The notes under the pieces are model-generated. The model had not been told where the DNA came from, searched no databases, and saw only the letters and a program-made list of their open reading frames with translations. DNA of 64,000 nt. Source: Tectiglobus sp965215755. Lineage in GTDB: Bacteria; Pseudomonadota; Alphaproteobacteria; Rhizobiales; Hyphomicrobiaceae. The stretch spans positions 3,534,001 to 3,598,000 of the forward strand of contig OZ244119.1 in the NCBI GenBank assembly GCA_965215755.1, in the 5' to 3' direction. How positions within the stretch are numbered: the first letter of the stretch is position 1; each line of letters starts with the position of its first letter. The translations under genes were made by a program, and so were the position numbers. Below, piece after piece: positions 34,524 through 42,533 of the stretch.

Positions 34524-34627
34524 GTGTATCTCCTACGATGTGAATTGTAATATAATCGATACTATTACCCTTGTCCACGATACATTAATGTACTATATGA
34601 GTTACATAGGTAACGAGTACAGTACAA
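34524..34627. promoter_or_regulatory. Divergent promoter region inside the IS1595 element
   Basis: A 104-bp AT-rich stretch between the DUF6471-like gene and the transposase gene. It includes AT-rich tracts such as TAATATAATCGATACTATTA, which look like -10 regions for both directions. A likely site for the DUF6471-like protein to bind. Confidence 0.5.
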
Positions 34628-35593
34628 ATGGCACAGCATTTCCTACTAACAGCAAAGGCAAGAACACTCTCCCTGAAGTCCATCTATCAGGGCGGGGAGG
34701 ATGCCGCCTACGACACGTTCTGCAAGCTCCGCTGGCATGAAACGAACGGGAAGGCTGTGTGCCCTCGCTGTGACCATGACGACGCGTACAAGATCGCCAC
34801 GCGCCGGAAGTTCAAGTGTAAGTCGTGTCACCATCAATTCAGTGTCACGTCAGGAACGATCTTTGCCTCGCGCAAGATGAGCTTCACGGATTTGCTGGCT
34901 GCGATCTGCACCTTCATCAACGGTGCGAAGGGCGTTAGCGCCTTGCAGATGGCGCGCAATCTCGACTGCCAGTACAAGACCAGCTTCGTGCTCTGCCACA
35001 AGCTTCGTCAGGCCATGGCTTCAGAAATCGAAGGCCACAACTTGGATGGTGAAGTTGAGGTTGATGGCCAGCATCACGGCGGTCACATCAGACCTGAGAA
35101 CCGCCGCGAAGATCGCGTCGACCGCCGTCTCGCTGAAAACCAGACTGGCCTGCGCCGTGTCGTAGTGACGGCCCGCGAACGTGGTGGCCGAACACTGACA
35201 GCTGTCGTGCGCTATGAGCATCAGGGCTTGGACTTCATTCGCTCACGCGTCGATCGTAACGCAAGAGTCTTTGCTGATGAGGCACCGCACTGGGACGAAC
35301 TCCATGGCGAATATGCGGTTGGCAGGATCAATCACAGCGTAGCCTACAGCGACGAAAACGGAAAGCACACCAACTGGGCAGAGAGTTACTTCAGCCGCCT
35401 CCGCCGCATGGTGCAGGGCCAGCACCACCACGTGTCGCCGCGCTACTTGCACCAGTACGCGAACCACGCGGCATGGATGGAAGACCACCGCCGCGAGAGC
35501 AACGGTGAACTGACCGCACGCGCCATCAAGCTAGCCTTGGACCATCCGGTGTCTCGGGAATGGAAAGGCTATTGGAACCGGGCAGCGAATTGA
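34628..35593 (+). CDS. IS1595-family (ISXO2-like) transposase
   Basis: A 321-residue transposase. The N-terminal zinc ribbon is visible as CPRCDHDD...FKCKSCHHQFS (two CxxC), followed by VTSGTIFASRKMSFTDLLAA, typical of ISXO2-type enzymes. The catalytic domain starts EVEVDGQHHGGHIRPENRRE (first Asp) and goes on to FADEAPHWDELH (second acidic site) and the KHTNWAESYFSRLRRM tract (final Asn/Glu region) with GQHHHVSPRYLHQYANHAAW. The frame is intact. Its 3' end overlaps the antisense passenger gene by 68 bp. Confidence 0.93.
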   Translation: MAQHFLLTAKARTLSLKSIYQGGEDAAYDTFCKLRWHETNGKAVCPRCDHDDAYKIATRRKFKCKSCHHQFSVTSGTIFASRKMSFTDLLAAICTFINGAKGVSALQMARNLDCQYKTSFVLCHKLRQAMASEIEGHNLDGEVEVDGQHHGGHIRPENRREDRVDRRLAENQTGLRRVVVTARERGGRTLTAVVRYEHQGLDFIRSRVDRNARVFADEAPHWDELHGEYAVGRINHSVAYSDENGKHTNWAESYFSRLRRMVQGQHHHVSPRYLHQYANHAAWMEDHRRESNGELTARAIKLALDHPVSREWKGYWNRAAN

Positions 35594-36023
35594 CGACGAT
35601 CCGATAGAGGCGGCTGCGGCCAACCATCGGACCACGCTGAATGCGGTTCCTTTCCATGAGCTTGCTGAGGGCGCTGTTGAGACGGGTTTTAACTCTCTTC
35701 TCCAGCGCCTTGTCGGACTCGTCCCATCCTTTTTGCTGAAAGATTGCGGTGCACATCTGTGCCTGCGTCAACCCTTTGGGTGCCACACGCAGACTATCCA
35801 GAATATACCGGCTCAAATCACCGCGCTGGAACAGCCTTGCAGCGCGCGCCAGATCTTTAGCCTTAATGAGATCAGGATCGTCGTAGCCAAACGCATGAAG
35901 CGCACCATCTATGTGCACCAGGTCGGCCCTCAAGACTTCCAGTTGTTTGGTGATGTGATCGATCTGACCAGCCAATTCCGCACGCTTCTTCTTCAAAGCG
36001 CTGATAACAAGTTTCTCTGCCAT
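35526..36023 (-). CDS. Passenger: coiled-coil protein with winged-helix-like half
   Basis: A 165-residue protein. Residues 1-50 form a coiled coil (ISALKKKRAELAGQIDHITK and QLEVLRADLVHIDGALHAFG). The second half (RGDLSRYILDSLRVAPKGLT, then TAIFQQKGW, ALEKRVKTRLNSALSKLMER and RIQRGPMVGRSRLYRIVV) looks like a winged helix-turn-helix with its wing at GRSRLYRI. It is the third passenger of the IS1595 element and ends antisense within the transposase gene. A DNA-binding, possibly regulatory, role is plausible but untested. Confidence 0.72.
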   Translation of the reverse strand: MAEKLVISALKKKRAELAGQIDHITKQLEVLRADLVHIDGALHAFGYDDPDLIKAKDLARAARLFQRGDLSRYILDSLRVAPKGLTQAQMCTAIFQQKGWDESDKALEKRVKTRLNSALSKLMERNRIQRGPMVGRSRLYRIVVNSLPGSNSLSIPETPDGPRLA

Positions 36024-36069
36024 AACGAGAAAATGTCGTTGGCAGAAGCTTGCAAATCAATGAAAATCG

Positions 36070-36094
36070 TTGGTGCTGTTCCTACATAAGGCCG
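36070..36094 (-). repeat. Right terminal inverted repeat (IRR)
   Basis: 25 bp, ending ...CCTACATAAGGCCG on the plus strand. Its reverse complement differs from IRL at one position (A versus G at position 18). Confidence 0.9.
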
Positions 36095-36102
36095 GGCTAT
36101 TT
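36095..36102 (+). repeat. Right target-site duplication (GGCTATTT)
   Basis: Exact copy of 33339-33346. It directly precedes the TGG that encodes the CCA end of the leftward tRNA-Met, so insertion occurred just outside the mature tRNA 3' end. Confidence 0.85.
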
Positions 36103-36179
36103 TGGTAGCGGAGGAGGGACTTGAACCCCCGACACGCGGATTATGATTCCGCTGCTCTAACCACCTGAGCTACTCCGCC
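36103..36179 (-). tRNA. tRNA-Met (CAT anticodon, elongator type)
   Basis: Reading the minus strand gives GGCGGAGTAGCTCAGGTGGT, then an anticodon stem GCGGA / TCCGC around loop ATCATAA (anticodon CAT), a T arm with GGTTCAAGTCC, and an encoded CCA. It is 77 nt including CCA with a normal cloverleaf. The sequence fits elongator tRNA-Met of alphaproteobacteria better than tRNA-Ile2 or initiator tRNA. It sits at the right edge of the IS1595 element. Confidence 0.93.
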
Positions 36180-36411
36180 GCAAGGATCGCGGTATAGATT
36201 GATCCATGTCGCAATGTCAAGGCGGGAAGGTGTCCGAACGCCGTGCCTCTCGTCGCGTCAATTGTTCACGCTAGATGTGAACGCCGTTGGCCGCCTCGAT
36301 ATGATGTCGACGCCTGTGCTGCTGGGCATGTGGCCGCCTGGCTCGATCGGTTAAAATTATGTCGTCGAGGCTTGTCGGTGAGAGAGCCTCTGGTTCTTCG
36401 GTTGAGCTCAC

Positions 36412-37623
36412 CTATGCAGCCGGGTCTTGGACGGGAAGCCGGGAGGGTGGAGCCGGGTCCGGCACGAGGTCCGGTTGAGCCGGCACCGTGCGCTCGATCC
36501 AGCCGCCACCGAGCAGCTGTGCTCCGGCACTTGAGCCGTCGTAGAACACGCAGGCTTGGCCGGGGGCGACGCCATTCTCGGGAACGGTAAGCTCCACAAT
36601 TGCTGTGTTCTGTGTAGCATCAAGCTTCAATATTGCTGGTCTCGGAGGTTGTGTCGATCGGACTTTTGCATACAAGTCCAGTCCCTCTTCGGCTGCCTGT
36701 TGGCGTTGTTCGTCGGCAATCCAGTTGATGTTCTTGAGTTCAATCGTCGTTGTGGTGAGTTCGCTGCGTGGCCCTACAACCACGCGGTGATTGCGGGTGT
36801 CCAGACGGACCACGAAGAGTGGTTCGCCGGTTGCGATGCCAAGACCGCGCCGCTGGCCGATCGTGTAGTTAATGATACCGTCATGCCGGCCAAGGATGTT
36901 GCCTTCACGGTCGACAATGTCACCCTTCTTCACGGCATCCGGGCGCAGGCGAGCAACGACATCAGCGTAACGCCCGTTGGGCACGAAGCAGATGTCCTGG
37001 CTGTCGGGCTTCTGGGCCACGGGCAAAGCAAAGTGGTCGGCCAATTGCCGGACCATCGGCTTTTCGAGAGTTCCGAGTGGAAAAATCAAACTCTCGAGTT
37101 GTTGGGCCGTCGTGGCGAATAGGAAATAGCTTTGGTCCCTGTCCTGATCAGGGCCGATGAAGAGCTGGCTTGCTCCTTCCGTCAAGCGGCGTTCAATGTA
37201 ATGTCCTGTTGCTAAAGCATCGGCGCCTAGGTCTTTCGCGGCTTCAAGCAGGTCAACAAACTTGACCGTTTGATTGCAAACGATGCAGGGAACGGGTGTG
37301 TATCCCGAGGCGTAGCTGTCTGCGAAGGTCTCAATGACGGACTCGCGGAAGCGCGCTTCGTAGTCGAGCACGTAGTGCGGGATGCTGACGTGCTCGGCCA
37401 CGCGACGCGCATCGTGAATATCCTGGCCGGCACAGCACGAGCCGCTCCGGGCAGTGGCCTGCCCATGGTCATAAAGCTGTAGCGTGACGCCAATGACATC
37501 GTGACCGTAGTGAGAGAGCAGAGCTGCCGTCACCGATGAATCGACGCCACCGGACATCGCAACCACAATGCGGCGTCGTTGGCCCGGAAATGGGTCAAGC
37601 TGATCAAGGAGTTCGTGTGCCAT
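36412..37623 (-). CDS. mnmA: tRNA-specific 2-thiouridylase MnmA
   Basis: A 403-residue PP-loop enzyme. The ATP-binding PP loop is VVAMSGGVDSSVTAALL. The first catalytic Cys is in the CIVCNQTVKF region and the second in DSQDICFVPNGRY. QGDRDQSYFL-like DQDRDQSYFLF and GRHDGIINYTIGQRRGLGIA are typical. It makes the 2-thio group of s2U34 in tRNA-Lys, -Glu and -Gln using sulfur from a cysteine desulfurase relay. The C-terminal end is extended by about 25 Pro-rich residues. It is divergent from sciP, an arrangement I believe is common in alphaproteobacteria. Confidence 0.96.
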   Translation of the reverse strand: MAHELLDQLDPFPGQRRRIVVAMSGGVDSSVTAALLSHYGHDVIGVTLQLYDHGQATARSGSCCAGQDIHDARRVAEHVSIPHYVLDYEARFRESVIETFADSYASGYTPVPCIVCNQTVKFVDLLEAAKDLGADALATGHYIERRLTEGASQLFIGPDQDRDQSYFLFATTAQQLESLIFPLGTLEKPMVRQLADHFALPVAQKPDSQDICFVPNGRYADVVARLRPDAVKKGDIVDREGNILGRHDGIINYTIGQRRGLGIATGEPLFVVRLDTRNHRVVVGPRSELTTTTIELKNINWIADEQRQQAAEEGLDLYAKVRSTQPPRPAILKLDATQNTAIVELTVPENGVAPGQACVFYDGSSAGAQLLGGGWIERTVPAQPDLVPDPAPPSRLPVQDPAA

Positions 37624-37943
37624 CGCGGTGATGTAACCATTCCGTTTCGCGATGACAATGGTCTTATGCGACCTGATTTCGGGGATCTACCCGGTCGCAA
37701 CAGGCTTTAGGGCCTTGGTCAATTTCGGCTTGGCATCCGGCGCCGGCTTGGAAAGTACGAAGGACCGGCGAGTTGGCAAGGAGTTTGCACCAAGGACGGC
37801 ACGCACTTCGGGCATTTCTGTGCCTGGGCGTCAGTGACTTCGTTGTCCCAAGTCGATACGTCGATGTGTTGCCGGTTAACCTTATGATTTATGAGGAAAT
37901 TAAGGTCGGTCGGCTACAGTTCGAGCTTGGTCAGGCAGGGTGT
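37624..37943. promoter_or_regulatory. Divergent promoter region between mnmA and sciP
   Basis: Non-coding. A TTAACC near 37876 followed by TTTA gives only a weak match to a CtrA half-site pair. GCAGGG just before the sciP ATG is its ribosome-binding site. Confidence 0.45.
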
Positions 37944-38231
37944 ATGAGTGAAATGACCGAACAACAATTCAGATCCCGGGTTAGATACGTGATCGGGCCG
38001 GACGGGAGCCCATTAACGATCGCAGATCTACCACCGAAAGATACAAAACGGTGGGTCATACGGCGCAAGGCGGAGGTCGTCGCTGCGGTCAGGGGGGGCT
38101 TGCTCAGTCTGGATGAGGCTTGCGAGCGCTATAAACTGACCGTGGATGAATTCCTGAGCTGGCAGCGTTCGATCGAAAAGCATGGTTTGCCAGGCCTGCG
38201 TGCAACGCGGGTGCAGGACTATCGCAACTAA
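37944..38231 (+). CDS. sciP: CtrA inhibitor SciP (DUF1153 family)
   Basis: A 95-residue protein beginning MSEMTEQQFRSRVRYVIGPD. The family core is RYVIGPDGSPLTIADLPPKD then TKRWVIRRKAEVVAAVRGGL, followed by the helix-turn-helix LSLDEACERYKLTVDEFLSW. In Caulobacter SciP binds CtrA and DNA and blocks CtrA-dependent transcription in the swarmer phase. Upstream in-frame starts as far as 37773 exist but add residues outside the family, and GCAGGG precedes the ATG at 37944. ctrA itself lies 1.8 kb downstream, giving activator and antagonist in one neighbourhood. Confidence 0.93.
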   Translation: MSEMTEQQFRSRVRYVIGPDGSPLTIADLPPKDTKRWVIRRKAEVVAAVRGGLLSLDEACERYKLTVDEFLSWQRSIEKHGLPGLRATRVQDYRN

Positions 38232-38995
38232 CCGTCCCGCTTGTCAGGTTCGGTTTGGATAGAGATCCAGCGCAATCACGCGGTCGTTGATTGTTGACAG
38301 CTGACAAGTGTGATCCATCGATCGCATCGCGGAGCCAAGCTGATCAACGGGCGTGGAATTGCCGGCAACCCGGAGTTCGGCGCTTGCCGTTCCGTGCTGA
38401 GGTGCGCTTCAGCCTTGGTGGTATGGTTGCGCGTATTGTTGCGCCGATGAGCTTGGTGGGATGGTTCGTGTTCGAGCGGCCATCCTAAGGGCGAAGCTGT
38501 GTACGACATCTTGTTATGGTTGTTCGCAACGAGCTGCGCCACGTAACTTCGAACAATTGATTTGTTTAATTGCGACTGACCTGGTCAGCATTTGGCGAGT
38601 TCGTATTTCGGAAGCGCCTGAAGAATATCTCGGAAAGCTGTCGAGGTGGTTCGGTCGGTAATTGCCATTTGAAAAGGCCCGGGTACGGGCCAAACGCATT
38701 GTTTGCCTCGGTGCATTGCAACCACACCACCGTCAATATCGGTTCTGAATTCCAAATTAGTGATTAGGCTGTCGTGGACCGGCCAATGATTGTGTGGGTG
38801 ACGCGGCCTCGGCACTCCTTGCGTGCTGGTGGGGTTAAGGCAACCCGTGGCACTCAGTCCAGATTCCCTGGATTGTGGGCTGCAAAGCTTGGCCGGCAGC
38901 AATCGTCAGCCGAAAAGTGTCTGATCGGATCACTTGGATCTTGGATTTCAGACATTCGCGTCAGGTTGCCCGTTTTGGGAATGTCTGAATGAAGC
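38232..38995. other. Large intergenic region between sciP and fliJ
   Basis: 764 bp with no supported protein gene on either strand; the short ORFs here have no recognisable sequence or good start signals. The only clear structure is a hairpin at 38676-38691 that acts as a terminator on the minus strand. A small RNA or the 3' leader of the fliJ transcript could be present. Confidence 0.45.
38672..38694 (-). terminator. Probable terminator downstream of fliJ
   Basis: On the minus strand GGCCCG and CGGGCC pair (6 bp, loop TACC) and TTTT follows. It lies about 305 nt beyond the fliJ stop, so the transcript would have a long 3' tail. Confidence 0.5.
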
Positions 38996-39376
38996 TCAGC
39001 GTGCGTGCGCAGTGTGGACAATCTCGGTGCGAATTCTGGAACGCTCATCGTCGCGCTGCTGGACTGCATCAACCTGATTCATCTCAGCGACGGCTTCATC
39101 ACGCTCTTGAACAGCGGCATTCAACCGATCGTGCAGATCAGAAATTGAGACCAACAAGTTTTCACGGCGCTGGGCTGCGGATCTGGCGAAGGTGGAGTAT
39201 GCGAAATGGCTGATGTCGCGAACACCTGTGCGCTCCTCTTCAGCCTGGATCTGGCGCTCAAGATCAGAGGCCATTTGCTCGAACTCGTGAACCATTTGCT
39301 CCAGCGCGGCGACCTTCTGCATCTTTTCTTCAGCGTCGAAACGCTTGTGTCGCAAAACTGACTCGCGAACTTTCAT
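38996..39376 (-). CDS. fliJ: Flagellar export protein FliJ-like
   Basis: A 126-residue, almost entirely helical coiled-coil protein (MKVRESVLRHKRFDAEEKMQ, LEQMVHEFEQMASDLERQIQ and on), of FliJ length with the antiparallel coiled-coil pattern. FliJ is a soluble chaperone-like component of the flagellar type III export gate. A FliJ next to ctrA is a common alphaproteobacterial arrangement. The protein has no hydrophobic segment. Divergent from ctrA across a 634-bp regulatory region. Confidence 0.85.
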   Translation of the reverse strand: MKVRESVLRHKRFDAEEKMQKVAALEQMVHEFEQMASDLERQIQAEEERTGVRDISHFAYSTFARSAAQRRENLLVSISDLHDRLNAAVQERDEAVAEMNQVDAVQQRDDERSRIRTEIVHTAHAR

Positions 39377-40010
39377 GTTAATAACCCCAACTCACTGTCT
39401 ACCTGTGCATTGGCAAATCAAGAATTGTGCCAAAGCCTGTAACTTGCTTATTTACCGAGTATTTTTGCAAGTTTTTGTTGTTGATGCAATGGCTTGTGCC
39501 CGACTCTGAGACGTCATAGCGGCCCGACACGACCGAAATTGATGATGCCAATTTGTTGTGAAGTTGCGGTTAAGCAACAATTGAGCATTGTATGAAGCAG
39601 CGTATCGTTTCGGCGCCATTTTCCGTGTCGTCGGCACTAGGGGCGATTCAGTGAATTTGTTATGTTGTGATTCGCGAGGGGCTGGGAGCAGCGTTCGTGA
39701 CGAAACTAGGGCCAATGTGGGGTTGGGCTTTGGATGTCACGAGTTCGGAGTCCAATTCGTTGGGGCAAGCTAATTCACAATTGGCATGACGCGGGGCTGG
39801 AGCTGTCCGTCATTTGTATGCGCGTTGCGCGACAGGCAAATCCTTTATCAAAAGTCACCGAGAGTCCGGGAAATCGGAATTTCGCAAGACAAAATTAGGG
39901 TTTGTTAACTTCTCACTCCTAAATTCCTAACGATCACTTAGTGTTTGGCTCTGCGTACACATGAGCCCGGGGCAGCGGGTGGCAGTGACAGCCAGGGAAA
40001 GAGGAATGGC
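39377..40010. promoter_or_regulatory. Divergent fliJ-ctrA regulatory region with five GANTC sites
   Basis: No gene. It holds five GANTC motifs (39502, 39645, 39669, 39748, 39862), the target of the CcrM methyltransferase, against about 2.5 expected by chance. One CtrA-box-like site is at 39570-39584. In Caulobacter, ctrA is controlled by CtrA itself and by GANTC methylation. Just before ctrA an AGAGGA ribosome-binding site lies nine bases from the ATG. Confidence 0.65.
39570..39584 (+). promoter_or_regulatory. Candidate CtrA box (TTAA-N7-TTGA)
   Basis: TTAAGCAACAATTGA matches the CtrA consensus TTAA-N7-TTAA at seven of eight defined positions. Position upstream of ctrA fits autoregulation. 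Confidence 0.5.
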
Positions 40011-40718
40011 ATGAGGGTCCTACTCATTGAAGATGATAGCGCAACAGCTCAAAGCATTGAGCTGATGCTGCAGTCGGAAGGTTTTAACGTCTATACAACT
40101 GACCTCGGTGAGGAGGGCGTTGATCTTGGTAAGCTATATGATTATGATATAATTCTCTTGGACATAAACCTGCCGGATATGAGCGGGTATGAAGTTCTCA
40201 AGACGCTGCGCGTCAGTAAGGTAGCAACGCCCATTCTGATTTTGTCAGGGATGGCGGGGATCGAAGACAAGGTCAGAGGGCTCGGGTTTGGAGCCGATGA
40301 CTATATGACAAAGCCATTCCACAAAGACGAACTTGTTGCCCGTATTCAGGCCATTGTTCGGCGTTCGAAGGGGCATGCGCAGTCGATCATCGAGACCGGT
40401 GAGTTGAAGGTCAATCTTGATACGAAAACTGTCGAGGTGCATGGACAGCGTGTTCACCTGACCGGCAAAGAGTATCAGATGCTTGAGCTGCTTTCCCTGC
40501 GCAAGGGCACTACGCTGACCAAAGAGATGTTCCTTAATCATTTGTATGGCGGTATGGATGAGCCGGAATTGAAGATTATCGACGTCTTCATTTGCAAGCT
40601 GCGCAAGAAGCTTCAGGCCGCGACCGGTGGCAAGCACTACATTGAGACGGTGTGGGGTCGGGGTTATGTCTTGCGCGATCCTTCAGAAGAGATCAGCACA
40701 ACGCAGTCCGCTGCATAG
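40011..40718 (+). CDS. ctrA: Cell-cycle response regulator CtrA
   Basis: A 235-residue OmpR-type response regulator. The receiver starts MRVLLIEDDSATAQSIELML, with the acidic pocket (EDD), the phospho-acceptor Asp in YDIILLDINLPDMSGYEVLK and the conserved Lys in DDYMTKPFHKDEL. The winged-helix DNA-binding domain ends with FICKLRKKLQAATGGKHYIE and TVWGRGYVLRDP. The C-terminus SAA matches the usual hydrophobic CtrA degradation signal (Ala-Ala), recognised by ClpXP. It is the master regulator of division, flagella and methylation in alphaproteobacteria. The ATG at 40011 is chosen by alignment and RBS over an earlier in-frame start. Confidence 0.97.
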   Translation: MRVLLIEDDSATAQSIELMLQSEGFNVYTTDLGEEGVDLGKLYDYDIILLDINLPDMSGYEVLKTLRVSKVATPILILSGMAGIEDKVRGLGFGADDYMTKPFHKDELVARIQAIVRRSKGHAQSIIETGELKVNLDTKTVEVHGQRVHLTGKEYQMLELLSLRKGTTLTKEMFLNHLYGGMDEPELKIIDVFICKLRKKLQAATGGKHYIETVWGRGYVLRDPSEEISTTQSAA

Positions 40719-40747
40719 CGCTACTGCAACTTGAGAAAGTGTTGACG

Positions 40748-40770
40748 AAAGGGGCCGTATGGCCCCTTTT
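40748..40770 (+). terminator. Rho-independent terminator of ctrA
   Basis: GGGGCC (40751-40756) pairs with GGCCCC (40761-40766) around loop GTAT, extended by AAA-TTT pairs and followed by TTTT. Located 30 bp after the ctrA stop. Confidence 0.9.
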
Positions 40771-40936
40771 GTGTGTCTGGCATGCACTAACTTACTGGTG
40801 CTCCTAAGCCACAGCTTTTGGCCACGTGTTCACGACTTTGTGCGCAAGCGCCGACAAGCCACGGGATATGCAAATTGAGCTGATTTTACTCAATCAATTA
40901 CAGTTTTAAGGTGCTCCAACATCAAAGAGGCGTGCA

Positions 40937-41590
40937 ATGGCAGCTGGTGAAGAACCTAACATGAACGTGGCAATCATTCCGGTTACACCGCTGCAGCAAA
41001 ACTGCACACTGGTCTGGAATGGGACGAGTGGGACGGGTGCAGTTGTCGACCCGGGTGGTGATGTCGACGAAATCATACGGGCCGTGACCGAGACGAATAT
41101 GACAGTCGAGAAGATTGTCCTGACCCACGGTCATGTAGATCATGCCGCTGGTGCGGATGAGCTGCGTGAGAAGTTGGGCGTCAAAATTGAAGGGCCGCAC
41201 GTTGCAGACAAGTTCCTGTTGGATTCCCTGGCAAGTCAGGCTGGCAAGTTTGGGATGACGGAGGCGCGTGACTGCGCTCCGGATCTGTGGTTGGACGAGG
41301 GTCAGAAGATTTCAATCGCTGGCTTTGATTTTGATATCTTCCATTGTCCGGGTCATTCGCCGGGGTCGCTCGTCTACGTCCAGAAGGACAATAATTTCGC
41401 CTTGGTTGGTGATGTCGTTTTCCAGGGCTCGATCGGGCGGACAGATTTTGAGTATGGCGACCATGATGCCCTCATCAGCGCCATTAAGACGAAGTTGCTG
41501 CCGTTGGGTGACGACATTGCGTTTATCTGTGGTCATGGGGCTCCGAGTTCGTTTGGGCAGGAACGGCAGATGAATCCGTTTTTGCAATGA
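40937..41590 (+). CDS. MBL-fold metallo-hydrolase (glyoxalase II-like)
   Basis: A 217-residue metallo-beta-lactamase-fold hydrolase. The metal motif is LTHGHVDHAAGADEL (HxHxDH), with another His in FHCPGHSPGSLVY, an Asp in LVGDVVFQGSIGRTD and the last His in FICGHGAPSSFGQE. Members include thioesterases, glyoxalase II and persulfide dioxygenases; the shorter length fits a hydroxyacylglutathione hydrolase-like enzyme. AGAGG lies eight bases before the start. Confidence 0.92.
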   Translation: MAAGEEPNMNVAIIPVTPLQQNCTLVWNGTSGTGAVVDPGGDVDEIIRAVTETNMTVEKIVLTHGHVDHAAGADELREKLGVKIEGPHVADKFLLDSLASQAGKFGMTEARDCAPDLWLDEGQKISIAGFDFDIFHCPGHSPGSLVYVQKDNNFALVGDVVFQGSIGRTDFEYGDHDALISAIKTKLLPLGDDIAFICGHGAPSSFGQERQMNPFLQ

Positions 41591-41808
41591 CCGGTTCAGT
41601 GGCGTGACCCCGCTGCGCGATCGCATGGGTCGTGAGCTTCTGTGAGCGGCTTGTAACGTCTCAATCAATCACGCTTTGGAACGAAGCCGCTTTGGTGGTC
41701 GCGCCCGCGGCCGCCATCGCGTTTGCTTACGATCAATGACGCGCGATCCTTCCGCCTTATACCCTTGGCCTTGGTGTTGTCGGTCCTCAGCCAAAGGGAT
41801 GGTCAGTC

Positions 41809-42336
41809 ATGAAGATGTTCATCGGGTACGCAACGAAGGAGGGACTGACCCGGACAATCGCGCGTCATATTTCCGATCTGGCTGTCGATGCGGGGCACTC
41901 GGTCGAGTTGTTGGCGCTGGAAGACTCTGACGATATTGATTTGGGTCGCTTCGATACGGTTCTGCTGGCTGCGCCGATCCATGTCGGACACTACCCCAAG
42001 TCTGTTGCTCCGTTTATCGTAAGGAATGTGGATCAGCTGGCGAACACTGAGGCTCATTTCATCTCCGTTTCGCTCGCGGCTGCAGGGCACGATGCCGAGG
42101 ACTGGAAGAGCCTCGATAAGATCGTTGAAGACTTTGCTTCAGCAACGGGATGGATGCCGCAACATGTCAAGCACGTCGCTGGTGCTTATCTCCCGTCCAA
42201 GTATGACATCCTGACAGGCTTCATCATGGCCCGTATCGTTTCGTCGAAAGATCCGGGGATCGATACATCGGAAGATAAAGTCTACACAGACTGGAGCGAC
42301 CTCGACGCCTGGGTGATGGGCTGGCTCAATCGATAA
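41809..42336 (+). CDS. Flavodoxin-domain protein (HemG-like)
   Basis: A 175-residue flavodoxin-like protein. The FMN phosphate loop is IGYATKEGLTRTIARHI, followed by VLLAAPIHVGHYPKSVAPFI and SVSLAAAGHDAEDW. This is the arrangement of menaquinone-dependent protoporphyrinogen dehydrogenase HemG, including the C-terminal KYDILTGFIMARIVSSKDPG and TDWSDLDAWVMGW. It could oxidise protoporphyrinogen IX or serve another redox task. Single gene with no close operon partner. Confidence 0.85.
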   Translation: MKMFIGYATKEGLTRTIARHISDLAVDAGHSVELLALEDSDDIDLGRFDTVLLAAPIHVGHYPKSVAPFIVRNVDQLANTEAHFISVSLAAAGHDAEDWKSLDKIVEDFASATGWMPQHVKHVAGAYLPSKYDILTGFIMARIVSSKDPGIDTSEDKVYTDWSDLDAWVMGWLNR

Positions 42337-42533
42337 GTGACGATTGAGAGATAGCCAAGCCAACCGCACACCAGGTCGTCCGCCGCGGCGTGGATCCAAG
42401 TGTTAAGATGATCATTTGTGAATGACGTCTTAGCCATCTGCGTGTGCCCATTGTAAAGCACAACCCGCCAGCGCCGCTCGTCGGAGTTGAAGGATGATCT
42501 TTCCACCTTTCGTTTGCCAACTCACCATATCTG

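Larger units (their letters stand above)
33347..36094. mobile_element. IS1595-family insertion element with three passenger genes
   Basis: A 2748-bp element bounded by 25-bp inverted repeats and a perfect 8-bp target duplication. It carries an ISXO2-type transposase on the plus strand and three minus-strand genes: a membrane protein, a DUF6471-like small protein and a coiled-coil protein. Passenger genes are known in this IS family, but three unrelated ones are notable. The right end abuts the CCA end of tRNA-Met. The intact ends, intact transposase frame and perfect duplication indicate fairly recent insertion. Parts of the left half are AT-richer than the surrounding chromosome, which suggests foreign origin. 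Confidence 0.9.
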
